Positions 1-7,511 of a DNA stretch of 16,856 nucleotides are shown here, in pieces. The position numbers and the translations under genes are program-made. The notes under the pieces were generated by a model. The model had not been told where the DNA came from and did not search any database. It saw nothing but the letters and a program-made list of their open reading frames with translations. The stretch covers positions 1 through 16,856 of the forward strand of contig JAGWAQ010000018.1 of the NCBI GenBank assembly GCA_021296375.1, read 5' to 3'. The stretch's first letter is position 1, and each line of letters opens with the position of its first letter. The DNA comes from Alphaproteobacteria bacterium. Lineage in GTDB: Bacteria; Pseudomonadota; Alphaproteobacteria; Puniceispirillales; UBA1172.

Positions 1-21
1 ACATCATCTTTCACCTTAACC

Positions 22-50
22 TTGGCCTTGTGTTGAAAGCCATTTATAGT
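22..50 (+). promoter_or_regulatory. Candidate sigma-70 promoter for the aminotransferase-agmatinase operon
   Basis: TTGGCC (22-27) and TATAGT (45-50) are separated by exactly 17 bases, a canonical housekeeping geometry. The -10 differs from TATAAT at one position, while the -35 keeps only the TTG core plus one further match. Transcription would start near base 57, leaving a leader of about 26 bases that contains a short AGG ribosome-binding core (73-75) before the ATG at 83. This is inferred from spacing and consensus only. Confidence 0.35.
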
Positions 51-82
51 TTCAGGATAGCAATTCACGCACAGGTGTTCAA

Positions 83-1444
83 ATGTCTGAGTACGATACC
101 GCCGCTTTTTGGGATCTTGATGTGTCGCATCATCTTCATCCGTTCACGGATTACAAATCCATGAAAGCCGAAGGCACGCGCATCATCACCGCCGCCGATG
201 GCCATTACATCATCGACAGCGACGGCAATCGCATCCTTGATGCCATGGCGGGGTTGTGGTGCGTCAATGTCGGGTATGGCCGCCAGGAACTGGTCGATGC
301 CGCCACCAAACAAATGAAGGCGCTGCCGTATTACAACACCTTTTTCAAAACCAGCAACGCGCCGGCGGCGGCACTGGCAAAACGCCTGGCGGAAATGGCC
401 CCCGACGGCATCAATCATGTGTTTTTTGCCAATTCCGGGTCAGAAGCCAATGACACGATCGTTCGCATGGTGCGGCATTACTGGGCGCTTGAAGGCCAGC
501 CGGAAAAGCAGATCATCATCAGCCGCGACTATGGTTACCACGGCTCCACCACTGTCGCCGCCAGCATGGGGGGCATGGCGGGGATGCATCATCAAGGCGC
601 GGCCCTGCCTGATTTTGTCCAGATCAAACCGCCTTACGGCTTTCTGCATCAAGGCAATATGGATGACGCGACTTTCGCCGAAACATCCGCGTCATGGCTG
701 GAAGCGGCGATCACAGAACATGGGGCTGATCACATCGCCGCCTTTATCGCCGAACCCATTCAGGGTGCCGGCGGGGTGATTATTCCGCCCGCGGGGTATT
801 TTGACCACATCCAGCGCATTTGCCGTGACCACAATATCCTGTTTGTTGCCGATGAAGTCATCACCGGTTATGGCCGCACGGGGCAATGGTTCGCCAGCCA
901 GACCATGGGCCTGGCGCCGGACCTGATCGCCACCGCCAAAGGCTTGACTTCAGGCTATCAGCCGATGTCGGCGGTGCTGGTGGGGGACCGGGTGGCAAGG
1001 CGAATTATCGATGATGGCGGCGAGTTCTACCACGGCTTTACCTATTCCGGCCATCCCGTGGCGGCGGCGGTGGCGCTGGCCAATCTTGATATCATTGAAA
1101 AGGAAGGGCTGATCACCCGCGTCCGTGAAGACACCGGCCCTTATCTGGCGGAAGCGCTTGAACGGCTGGCTGATCATCCTCTGGTGGGGGAAGTGCGGTC
1201 CTTTGGGCTGCTGGCCTCGATCGAGCTGGTGGCCGATAAAAACGGCCCCGTCATGTTTGATGATGAAGGCGCCACGGGGGTCATCTGCCGTGACCATGCC
1301 ATTAACCGCGGCTTGATGATGCGGGCGGTGCGCGACGGCATGATCCTGTCCCCACCCCTGACCTTCACCCGTGATGATATCGATACGGTGATCGCGATTG
1401 CACGCGATGCGCTGGACGACACTTTGATTACCCTGGGCCGATAA
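83..1444 (+). CDS. spuC: Class III PLP aminotransferase, putrescine--pyruvate aminotransferase (SpuC-like)
   Basis: Fold-type I, class III (omega) aminotransferase of 453 residues, full length for the family. The N-terminal HHLHPFTD (16-23), GLWCVNVGYG (57-66) and LPYYNTFFKT (81-90) blocks match what I remember of Pseudomonas SpuC, which moves the amino group of putrescine to pyruvate and yields 4-aminobutanal and alanine. The phosphate-binding NSGSEAND (117-124), the cofactor-binding Asp257 in VADEV and the Schiff-base Lys286 in TAKGLTSGY are all present. It is cytosolic. The ATG at 83 is preceded by AGG about seven bases upstream. The agmatinase starts one base after its stop, so the two are probably one operon and translationally coupled, and agmatinase makes putrescine. 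Relatives in this family also use beta-alanine, taurine or aromatic amines. The putrescine assignment therefore rests on resemblance and context. Confidence 0.8.
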   Translation: MSEYDTAAFWDLDVSHHLHPFTDYKSMKAEGTRIITAADGHYIIDSDGNRILDAMAGLWCVNVGYGRQELVDAATKQMKALPYYNTFFKTSNAPAAALAKRLAEMAPDGINHVFFANSGSEANDTIVRMVRHYWALEGQPEKQIIISRDYGYHGSTTVAASMGGMAGMHHQGAALPDFVQIKPPYGFLHQGNMDDATFAETSASWLEAAITEHGADHIAAFIAEPIQGAGGVIIPPAGYFDHIQRICRDHNILFVADEVITGYGRTGQWFASQTMGLAPDLIATAKGLTSGYQPMSAVLVGDRVARRIIDDGGEFYHGFTYSGHPVAAAVALANLDIIEKEGLITRVREDTGPYLAEALERLADHPLVGEVRSFGLLASIELVADKNGPVMFDDEGATGVICRDHAINRGLMMRAVRDGMILSPPLTFTRDDIDTVIAIARDALDDTLITLGR

Positions 1445-1445
1445 C

Positions 1446-2423
1446 ATGACTGTTGAATACGTGAATTCCGATGCCGCTTTCCTGAAAACCGACGTCAAAG
1501 GGTCAGACTATGAAATGACCTATGGCGGCGCTCTCAGTTTTCTGCGGCGCAAATACACCCGCGATTTGAGCGATGTCGATATCGCCGTATCAGGCATTCC
1601 GTTTGATGGCGCGGTGACCAATCGCCCCGGCTGCCGGTTCGGGCCACGCGCCATTCGCGGGGCGTCAACTGAACTGGCCAGCCTGAAGGCGTTTCCGTTC
1701 GGCTTTGATATTTTTGACACCCTGGCGGTGGCGGATTACGGCGATTGCGCGCTAAACCCCCATGACCCGCAAGCAATCCCCGATGCGATTGCCGACCACG
1801 CCCGCGCCATTCTGGCCACCGACACCAAAATGCTGACCTTCGGGGGGGATCATTTCGTGTCCTATCCCCTGATCCGCGCCCATGCCGAAAAGCACGGGCC
1901 GGTCGCGCTCATCCAGTTTGATGCCCATTGCGACACCTGGGATGACGGCGGCTCACCCCTCAACCACGGCTCGATGTTCCTGCACGCGAAAGAGGACAAT
2001 CTCCTGCAAGTGGATAAATCCATCCAGGTGGGGCTGCGGTCCTATAACGACAGCGACCACGGGTTTGATATCCTGACCAGCCCCTGGGTTCATCGCAACG
2101 GGGTTGAGGCGGTGATCGACCGGATTCTCAATCGCGTCGGCGATACCCCTGTTTACATCAGCTTTGACATTGACTGCCTTGACCCGGCCTTTGCCCCGGG
2201 GACAGGCACGCCGCTTCCCGGGGGGCTGGCGACATGGCAAGCGCTGGAGTTTATTCGCGGGCTGGCGCCACTGAATATGGTGGGGTTTGACCTGGTTGAA
2301 GTATCCCCCGCCTATGACCACGCGGATATCACCGCCATGGCGGCGGCAAATGTTGCCCATGACTGGCTTGCCGTGATGGCTCTAAAAGCTGGCGCAAAGC
2401 CTATGCCCGTGGGGCAACTCTAG
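1446..2423 (+). CDS. speB: Agmatinase (ureohydrolase family)
   Basis: Mn-dependent ureohydrolase of 325 residues, predicted to hydrolyse agmatine to putrescine and urea in the cytosol. The metal ligands are all visible: GGDHF (His136), FDAHCDTW (Asp159, His161, Asp163) and FDIDCLDPAFAPGTGTP (Asp241, Asp243). The last block, and GRFGP-like RFGPRAIR (64-71), resemble E. coli SpeB closely. The ATG lies one base after the stop of the aminotransferase and no independent Shine-Dalgarno is obvious, so expression probably depends on coupling. Guanidinobutyrase and guanidinopropionase share these motifs and are also found beside aminotransferases, so the substrate is not proven. The gene ends nine bases from the convergent small Cys-rich gene, and I see no hairpin terminator between them. 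Confidence 0.85.
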   Translation: MTVEYVNSDAAFLKTDVKGSDYEMTYGGALSFLRRKYTRDLSDVDIAVSGIPFDGAVTNRPGCRFGPRAIRGASTELASLKAFPFGFDIFDTLAVADYGDCALNPHDPQAIPDAIADHARAILATDTKMLTFGGDHFVSYPLIRAHAEKHGPVALIQFDAHCDTWDDGGSPLNHGSMFLHAKEDNLLQVDKSIQVGLRSYNDSDHGFDILTSPWVHRNGVEAVIDRILNRVGDTPVYISFDIDCLDPAFAPGTGTPLPGGLATWQALEFIRGLAPLNMVGFDLVEVSPAYDHADITAMAAANVAHDWLAVMALKAGAKPMPVGQL

Positions 2424-2432
2424 CGCGGCGAT

Positions 2433-2633
2433 CTAGATATGGCATTCCGCCCCGTCACAGCACGGCATGGCATTGACCCCGCAATGGGTGCATTGCCCGT
2501 GGCCATGAACCCAGACCAGTTGTTCGGGCTGGCCACAGAACAGGCAGCGGGGTTGCACTTGAGCCACTTTTTCCACCGGCGTGTCGGCAGATGACGGTGA
2601 TGATGGCGATGATGATTGAGCTTCAGGTTTCAT
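2433..2633 (-). CDS. Small Cys-rich putative zinc-ribbon protein, function unknown
   Basis: Protein of 66 residues that I cannot assign to a named family. The first 28 residues are Ser/Pro-rich and probably disordered. The rest holds CLFCG (Cys30, Cys33), then WVHGHGQCTHCG (Cys48, Cys51) and MPCCDGAEC (Cys58, Cys59, Cys64), plus His43, His45 and His50. Two CxxC knuckles about 15 residues apart suggest one zinc ribbon with spare cysteines behind it. It starts nine bases after the stop of the EamA transporter on the same strand, so it is probably the second gene of that operon. No good Shine-Dalgarno precedes the ATG, which fits translational coupling. The motif density makes a chance frame unlikely. 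A role in metal binding is inference only. Confidence 0.65.
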   Translation of the reverse strand: MKPEAQSSSPSSPSSADTPVEKVAQVQPRCLFCGQPEQLVWVHGHGQCTHCGVNAMPCCDGAECHI

Positions 2634-2642
2634 TGCGGCAGT

Positions 2643-3500
2643 TTACGGTTTTTCCGGCCGGTTGACCAGCCATACCCCTGCGCTGGCAATGATAAAACCA
2701 AGGATGCCCATCGCCCCCAGCACTTCACCAAAGGCGACATAGCCCATCAGGGCGGACACCGGCGGCACCATGAAGAACAGGCTGGAGGTCGCCGCCATCT
2801 GGCCAGAGCGGATCAACAGCATCAGGATCGTCACCGCCCCGATCGACACCGCCGAGACAATCCAGATCATCGACAAGGTGACTTCAAGCGTCCATTCCAG
2901 CTGATAGTTTTCCACCGTCAGCAGCAAGAATCCATAAAACGCCGCCGCCGCCATGGCTTGCAGGGCGTTGCCGGAGACCAGATCAATCTGGCCAAGGTAG
3001 CGTTTCTGAACAATCGTCCCGACGCTCATGGCGTAAACGCTGATCAGGCAGGACAACAGCCCAACCGCGGGCACTTCCCCCCCAAGCCGAGGGGAGATCA
3101 CCAGCACCACCCCGATCATCCCCAGCGCAATCCCCAGCCATTGCAACCGGCGGATCACCTCCCCCAGCACAACCAGCGCCAGGAACGCTGTGATGATCGG
3201 CTGGATGGAAACGATCAGTGATGCGATGCCCGCGGGCGTGCCCAGGGAAACGGCATAAAACACACCGCCCAGGTAGACCCCGTGCATCAAGACCCCGGCA
3301 ATCAGCGTCGGCGCCATGTCCTGACGGCGTGGCCAGCGTGACCGCATCACAACGGCCATCACCCCGAACAAGCCCATGACAATGACAAATCGCGTGAACA
3401 GAAAGCTGAACGGCCCGGCCCCCATCATCCCGTATTTGGCGGAAACAAATGCGCTGGCCCACAGCACTACAAATATCACGGGGTAAAATCGGACAGGCAT
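2643..3500 (-). CDS. EamA/DMT-family inner-membrane transporter
   Basis: Membrane protein of 285 residues with about ten hydrophobic helices arranged as two similar halves, the usual size and layout of drug/metabolite transporters of the EamA (RhaT/YdcZ-like) type. The first half opens with WASAFVSAKYG (14-24), typical of the family. Near residues 85-115 lies a stretch ending in LVVLGE, the conserved end of the first EamA repeat. The second half ends with the equivalent YVAFGEVLG. Members export amino acids, nucleobases or drugs, and the substrate cannot be read from sequence. The ATG at 3500 faces the divergent FAD monooxygenase. The small Cys-rich gene follows within nine bases. Confidence 0.85.
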   Translation of the reverse strand: MPVRFYPVIFVVLWASAFVSAKYGMMGAGPFSFLFTRFVIVMGLFGVMAVVMRSRWPRRQDMAPTLIAGVLMHGVYLGGVFYAVSLGTPAGIASLIVSIQPIITAFLALVVLGEVIRRLQWLGIALGMIGVVLVISPRLGGEVPAVGLLSCLISVYAMSVGTIVQKRYLGQIDLVSGNALQAMAAAAFYGFLLLTVENYQLEWTLEVTLSMIWIVSAVSIGAVTILMLLIRSGQMAATSSLFFMVPPVSALMGYVAFGEVLGAMGILGFIIASAGVWLVNRPEKP

Positions 3501-3595
3501 AAATTGTGGTCTCTTTCAAAAGGCTGGTCTACTATGGCACAGAACAAAGCCCCGGGTTAACAAGATTGTCCGCGCAAGACGAGTGTATCGACGCC

Positions 3596-4753
3596 ATGGC
3601 CACCACCACATCCGCCCCCACCCGTTTTACCATTGCCGGCGACGGCATCGCTGGCCGTGCCATGGCGCTGGGGTTGGCGCGGGCCGGGTTTACCGCCACC
3701 ATCATCGCCCCTGACGCCGATACCGCCATTGAGGGCGGCGTTCAACTGGCGCCAAATTCCTGGGCCGCCCTTCAGCACTTGCAGGTCGATGATGCCGCCC
3801 GGGACGGCGCCGTCCCCCTGAGCCTGATGCGGATGCTGTCCATCAACACCGGCCATAGCCTTGTTCAGTTGGGGTTGAACGATCGCCCCCGCCGCAGCCC
3901 TTACACCAGCATGACCCGCGCCCATCTGATGGCGTGTTTGCGTGATGCCGCAACAGCAACGGGACAGGTCAGCTGGATCAACGCCAGCCTTGCCGAGGCC
4001 ACCACCAGCAATGGCCGCGCGCAATGCACCCTGGATGACGGCACCACCCATAACAGCGACTGGCTGATCGGGGCCGATTCCCTGAACGGCGCTTGCCGCC
4101 ACTACGTCGAAGCGCAGGACGCATCGGCCATTCCTCCTGATTTGATCGCCCGCCGCGTGGCTTTCCGCATGGTCGTGGCTTCGGCGGAATTGCCGCCACG
4201 TTTTGCCACCCGCGCCAGCACGGTCTGGCTGGGGGATGGCGGGCATGTCGTCCATTACCCTCTGGCTGATGGCACGGTGAATATCGTTGCGGTGGTGGCC
4301 CAAAGCCCGTCGGCGCGCGCGCGGGTTAAACGGATGCTGGGGGCGCACGCCTCCCTCACGCCTCTCATTCCCCATCTTGACGGGGCGCGGGAACAGCCGT
4401 TGTTTGACCATCTTCATCTCGACACTTATCAGCGGGGGCGTGTTGTTCTGGCGGGGGATGCCGCCCATCCCATGCCGCCGCATCTGGCGCAGGGCGCCGG
4501 CCAAAGCCTGATCGACGCCGCCAGCTTGAGCCAGCAATTGTCGCGGCTGGAGGCAGACGATGACCTTGCCCCGGTCTTCACCCGCTGGACCGCTGAACGG
4601 GTGCGGGCGATCCGCTCCATCCGGGCGTCGGCTGACCGCGCCGGGGCCATGTTCGCGATGTCCGGCCCGATGGCGAGATTGCGGAATTTGGGCCTCTCCA
4701 CCTTTGGGGGGCCGATGCTGGAACGCCAGCTCGATGAACTCTGGTCCAGCTGA
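3596..4753 (+). CDS. Class A FAD-dependent monooxygenase (UbiH/salicylate hydroxylase-like)
   Basis: Single-component flavoprotein hydroxylase of 385 residues. The N-terminal dinucleotide-binding glycines are in IAGDGIAGRAMALG (G15, G17, G20). LAPNSWAALQHL and the Arg of MTRAHLMACL (101-115 region) match the substrate/FAD area of PHBH-like enzymes. The C-terminal GD motif, LAGDAAHPMPPHLAQGAG, is well kept and contacts the FAD ribityl chain. The central DG motif is altered: family members usually have ADGxxSxxR, here it is ADSLNGACR (160-168). I chose the ATG at 3596 because residue 11 then begins the Rossmann strand. An in-frame GTG at 3506 would add 30 residues that match nothing and would leave no promoter room before the divergent exporter. 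Substrate is unknown. Ubiquinone or aromatic hydroxylation are only possibilities. Confidence 0.75.
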   Translation: MATTTSAPTRFTIAGDGIAGRAMALGLARAGFTATIIAPDADTAIEGGVQLAPNSWAALQHLQVDDAARDGAVPLSLMRMLSINTGHSLVQLGLNDRPRRSPYTSMTRAHLMACLRDAATATGQVSWINASLAEATTSNGRAQCTLDDGTTHNSDWLIGADSLNGACRHYVEAQDASAIPPDLIARRVAFRMVVASAELPPRFATRASTVWLGDGGHVVHYPLADGTVNIVAVVAQSPSARARVKRMLGAHASLTPLIPHLDGAREQPLFDHLHLDTYQRGRVVLAGDAAHPMPPHLAQGAGQSLIDAASLSQQLSRLEADDDLAPVFTRWTAERVRAIRSIRASADRAGAMFAMSGPMARLRNLGLSTFGGPMLERQLDELWSS

Positions 4754-4769
4754 AAGGGCGCATGTCCAT

Positions 4770-4802
4770 AAAAAAACGCCCGTGAGGACAACCCCACGGG
4801 CG
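4770..4802 (-). terminator. Rho-independent terminator of the Bax-inhibitor-1 gene
   Basis: The arms CGCCCGTG (4777-4784) and CACGGGCG (4795-4802) are perfectly complementary around a 10-base loop. Seven A on the plus strand (4770-4776) become a U-tract on the minus-strand transcript, so it terminates the minus-strand gene ending at 4827. The plus strand has no T-run after the hairpin, so the FAD monooxygenase would be stopped poorly by it. Confidence 0.85.
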
Positions 4803-4826
4803 CGGATAAGGTGATGATGGCCGCGA

Positions 4827-5570
4827 CTACTCGCGGTTGCCGATCAGACGCAGGATCATGATGAACATGTTGATGAAATCAAGGTAGAGCGACAAGGCGC
4901 CGTGGATAGATTTCTTCTGCGCCACATCATGGCTGTCGGACACAAGATACATTGACTTGATCTTCTGTGTATCCCAGGCGGTCAAGCCGGCAAACAACAG
5001 CACCCCGACGATAGAGATCAGGAATTCCGCGCCTTGCGACTGGACAAACATATTGACCAGACTGGCGAGGATCAGGCCGATCAGGCCCATGATCAGGAAC
5101 GCGCCCATAGGGGCGAGGTCACGTTTCGTGGTGTAGCCATAAAGGCTGAGCCCGGCAAAAGACCCGGCGGTGATGAAGAACGCCCGCGCCACGCTGGTGC
5201 CGGTGTAGACCATCAGCAGAGATGACAGGGACATGCCCATCAGCGCCGCGAAAATGTAAAACAGGCGTTGCGCTTTCTGGTGGGACATGGCGTGCATGCG
5301 CGCCGACATCCAGAACACCATGCCAAGCGGCGCCAGGGCGATGACCCATTTCAGCGGGGTGGTGAACAACAGCTCCCCGAAACCGGTCAGGTAACGTTGC
5401 CCGGCGTCATTGGTGGAAATCGCCAGCATCTTGGTGCCAATGGCAAAGAAACCGGTGACCGCCAGGGCGGTGGTCATGTAGTTGTAAACCCCGAGCATAT
5501 AGGCGCGCAGCCCAGCGTCGGTGTCAACGGCCGCCGTTGCCGACGGGTTAATGATTTTTGGATCGTTCAT
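4827..5570 (-). CDS. Bax inhibitor-1 / YccA family membrane protein
   Basis: Integral membrane protein of 247 residues with about seven hydrophobic segments, matching the BI-1 (TMBIM/LFG) family. Diagnostic features are the hydrophilic N-terminus followed by RAYMLGVYNYM (22-32), SLYGYTTKRDL (142-152), AWDTQKIK (198-205) and SLYLDFINMF (227-236). Asp200 and Asp231 are the conserved acidic residues that in the crystallised bacterial relative YetJ form a pH-sensing pair controlling Ca2+ leak. In Gram-negative bacteria YccA of this family modulates the FtsH protease. Which role applies here is unknown. The gene stands alone: a strong Shine-Dalgarno lies upstream, a clean terminator follows, and rlmN lies 91 bases further upstream on the same strand. 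Confidence 0.88.
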   Translation of the reverse strand: MNDPKIINPSATAAVDTDAGLRAYMLGVYNYMTTALAVTGFFAIGTKMLAISTNDAGQRYLTGFGELLFTTPLKWVIALAPLGMVFWMSARMHAMSHQKAQRLFYIFAALMGMSLSSLLMVYTGTSVARAFFITAGSFAGLSLYGYTTKRDLAPMGAFLIMGLIGLILASLVNMFVQSQGAEFLISIVGVLLFAGLTAWDTQKIKSMYLVSDSHDVAQKKSIHGALSLYLDFINMFIMILRLIGNRE

Positions 5571-5577
5571 GGAACTC

Positions 5578-5583
5578 CCTCCT
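5578..5583 (-). promoter_or_regulatory. Strong Shine-Dalgarno of the BI-1 gene
   Basis: The minus strand reads AGGAGG seven bases before the ATG at 5570. This is the best ribosome-binding site in the window, whereas most neighbouring genes have weak sites or rely on coupling. It fixes the start codon and suggests high translation. Confidence 0.75.
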
Positions 5584-5661
5584 GAGTGATCAAATCCTTA
5601 GTGATAACGTAACTACTCGCTTCAGCCTTTACAAGATATTCTCATCATATTGCGGCGATTT

Positions 5662-6840
5662 TTAGGCTCGTGTCGATTGCCGGCGGGCGCGTTCGGAGGC
5701 GGATTTCAATTGCCCGCATGCCGCCAGGATATCTTGCCCTCGCGGGGTGCGGACCGGGCTTGAGTAACCGGCGTTCATGACAATCTTGGAAAACCTGTCG
5801 ATGCGGGTCTTCGATGAACACGTGTACCCTGCCCCCGGCCAGGCGTTGAACGGGATCAGGTTGATCTTTGACGGGATGCCCTTGATCAGCTTGACCAGTG
5901 CCTTGGCGTCCTCGTCGCTGTCATTGATGCCGTCAAGCATGACGTATTCCCAGGTGATGCGGCGGGAGTTCGATGACGCCGGGTAATTGCGGCACGCCTC
6001 CACCAGCACCTCAAGAGGATATTTGCGGTTGATCGGCACCAGCTCATCCCGCAACTCATCCCGCACGGCATGGAGCGAGATCGCCAGATTGACCCCGAGG
6101 TCTTCGCCGGTCTTGAAAATTTCCGGCACCACGCCGGAGGTTGACAGGGTGATGCGGCGTTTCGACAGGCCAATCCCCTCATGATGCATGGTGATCAGCA
6201 TGGCATCACGAACATTGTCGTAATTGAACAGCGGCTCCCCCATGCCCATCAGCACGATATTGGTCAGCTTGCGGCCATCCTGGGTGGCGGGCCATTCCCC
6301 CAGCTCATCCATCGCCAGCATGATCTGGCCCATGATCTCCTCGACCTTCAGGTTGCGCACCAGCTTCTGGGTGCCGGTATGGCAGAAGGAACAGGTCAGG
6401 GTGCAGCCGACTTGCGAGGAAATGCAGAGCGTGCCGCGATCCTCTTCCGGGATGTAAACGGTTTCAGCTTCATTGCCATCGGCGAATTTGAGCAGCCATT
6501 TGATGGTGCCGTCGCTCGACACCTGACGGCTCGTGACACGGGGGCGGGAGATCATGAAACCGGCGGACAATTGTTCGCGCACGGATTTGGCAAGATTGGT
6601 CATGTCGTCAAAAGCCGTGACGCCATGACGCCAGATCCAGCTCCAGACTTGCCTGGCCCTGAATTTCGGCAGGCCTTCGGCGACCATGACCGCTTCAAGC
6701 TCCTCAAACGACAGCCCCAATAAATCAACAGGCATCTGCAAATCAGGGGAAAGATCAGCGGAAACATCAGGGGGCGTGACCGCCGGCCCGTTGGCGTCCT
6801 GCTTTTCGGCAGGGCCGGTCGTCAGGGCCGCCTCTTTCAT
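5662..6840 (-). CDS. rlmN: Dual-specificity 23S rRNA/tRNA (adenine-C2) methyltransferase RlmN
   Basis: Radical-SAM methyltransferase of 392 residues that methylates C2 of A2503 in 23S rRNA and A37 in a subset of tRNAs, using a methyl-cysteine intermediate. The [4Fe-4S] motif is CTLTCSFC (Cys146, Cys150, Cys153). Seven residues before it, Cys139 in TLCISSQ corresponds to the second catalytic cysteine (Cys118 in E. coli). Cys375 in QDILAACGQL is the methyl-carrying cysteine (Cys355 in E. coli). The SAM-contact block VLMGMGEPLFNYDNV and the ITLSTSG segment are intact. About 35 extra residues at the N-terminus look unstructured. The ATG overlaps the stop of the upstream ialB-like gene by one base (TGATG), which implies translational coupling. 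It should be functional. Confidence 0.96.
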   Translation of the reverse strand: MKEAALTTGPAEKQDANGPAVTPPDVSADLSPDLQMPVDLLGLSFEELEAVMVAEGLPKFRARQVWSWIWRHGVTAFDDMTNLAKSVREQLSAGFMISRPRVTSRQVSSDGTIKWLLKFADGNEAETVYIPEEDRGTLCISSQVGCTLTCSFCHTGTQKLVRNLKVEEIMGQIMLAMDELGEWPATQDGRKLTNIVLMGMGEPLFNYDNVRDAMLITMHHEGIGLSKRRITLSTSGVVPEIFKTGEDLGVNLAISLHAVRDELRDELVPINRKYPLEVLVEACRNYPASSNSRRITWEYVMLDGINDSDEDAKALVKLIKGIPSKINLIPFNAWPGAGYTCSSKTRIDRFSKIVMNAGYSSPVRTPRGQDILAACGQLKSASERARRQSTRA

Positions 6841-7412
6841 CAGGAGCAGGCCTTGTCGATTTTCTTCATGGCGGCGGTAAAGCCTTTCAGGGAATAGGTG
6901 TCGATGGTTTTGTTGCCGCGGCTGGAGACGCCTGTCACCTTCAGCTTGTTGCCGCGTTTCATGGATTTCACCAGGGCGCGGTCTTGTTCAGGCTTGGTCG
7001 CCCAGGCGCGGGTTTTGTCGCTGAACAGGTTAAAGGCTTTGCCGTCGATGCTGAACACCACATCACGGCCTTCTTCAAACCGGTATCCGGCGACGGAACT
7101 GACAACACCGCGATCTTCGCCGTTGCGGCCATGGTGGGTGACAAACACCCGGGTTTCCCCGCGATTGTTGCGGTCATATTTGCCTTCAAGCTTGATGGGG
7201 GTGCTGGTGATGAAACAGACCGAATTGCCGCCTGACCCGGCGCGATAGGCTTTCCAGGCGCCGGATTGGCCGATCAGCTCACCGGTCTGGGCCTGGGCGG
7301 TTGCGCCCGCCGTCATGGTCATGATCACCGCGAGCATGGCGGCGCCAAGAGCGCGCGTCATCGAACGGCAAAGGCTTGTCGCAAAAGGTCGGGTCGCGAA
7401 ATTGAATGTCAT
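6840..7412 (-). CDS. Invasion-associated locus B (IalB) family exported protein
   Basis: Exported protein of 190 residues. The N-terminus is a signal peptide: a basic stretch (RPFATSLCRSMTR), a hydrophobic core (ALGAAMLAVIMTMTAG) and a likely signal-peptidase site after AQA. The mature part fits the IalB family: SGAWKAYRAG followed by VCFITSTP, then YRFEEGRDVVFSIDGKAFNL and a C-terminal TIDTYSLKGFTAAMKKI helix ending in Cys. Family members are widespread in non-pathogenic alphaproteobacteria, so the name does not imply virulence, and the periplasmic function is unknown. I chose ATG 7412, nine bases after GAGGAA on the minus strand. GTG at 7418 would add two residues but sits too close to that site. 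Its stop overlaps the rlmN start, a pairing I recall from other alphaproteobacteria. Confidence 0.85.
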   Translation of the reverse strand: MTFNFATRPFATSLCRSMTRALGAAMLAVIMTMTAGATAQAQTGELIGQSGAWKAYRAGSGGNSVCFITSTPIKLEGKYDRNNRGETRVFVTHHGRNGEDRGVVSSVAGYRFEEGRDVVFSIDGKAFNLFSDKTRAWATKPEQDRALVKSMKRGNKLKVTGVSSRGNKTIDTYSLKGFTAAMKKIDKACS

Positions 7413-7511
7413 GGTCACATCTTCCTCAAGTTAAGTGATCATCCGGCGCAATCATCGGCCTAAAATCACAGATCAGGGCCAAAAACACAAGAGCCGCCGC
7501 GAAATTAGGCG

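Noticed and set aside
950..1498. 182-codon minus-strand frame across the 3' end of the aminotransferase
   Set aside because: Shadow frame: low-complexity His/Gln/Arg composition, no ribosome-binding site, and the sense strand is fully explained by two enzymes.
3557..4537. 326-codon open frame on the minus strand opposite the FAD monooxygenase
   Set aside because: Its product is Gly/Arg/His-rich without recognisable motifs, it exactly mirrors a G+C-rich real gene, and the sense protein has clear FAD motifs.
5571..5661. Gap between rlmN and the BI-1 gene as a heat-shock promoter (CTTGTAA on the minus strand)
   Set aside because: The -35 is suggestive but no matching -10 at proper spacing is present.
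7413..7511. Gap between the SpoU methyltransferase and ialB as a terminator or small RNA
   Set aside because: No stable hairpin with a T-tract on either strand could be found by eye.
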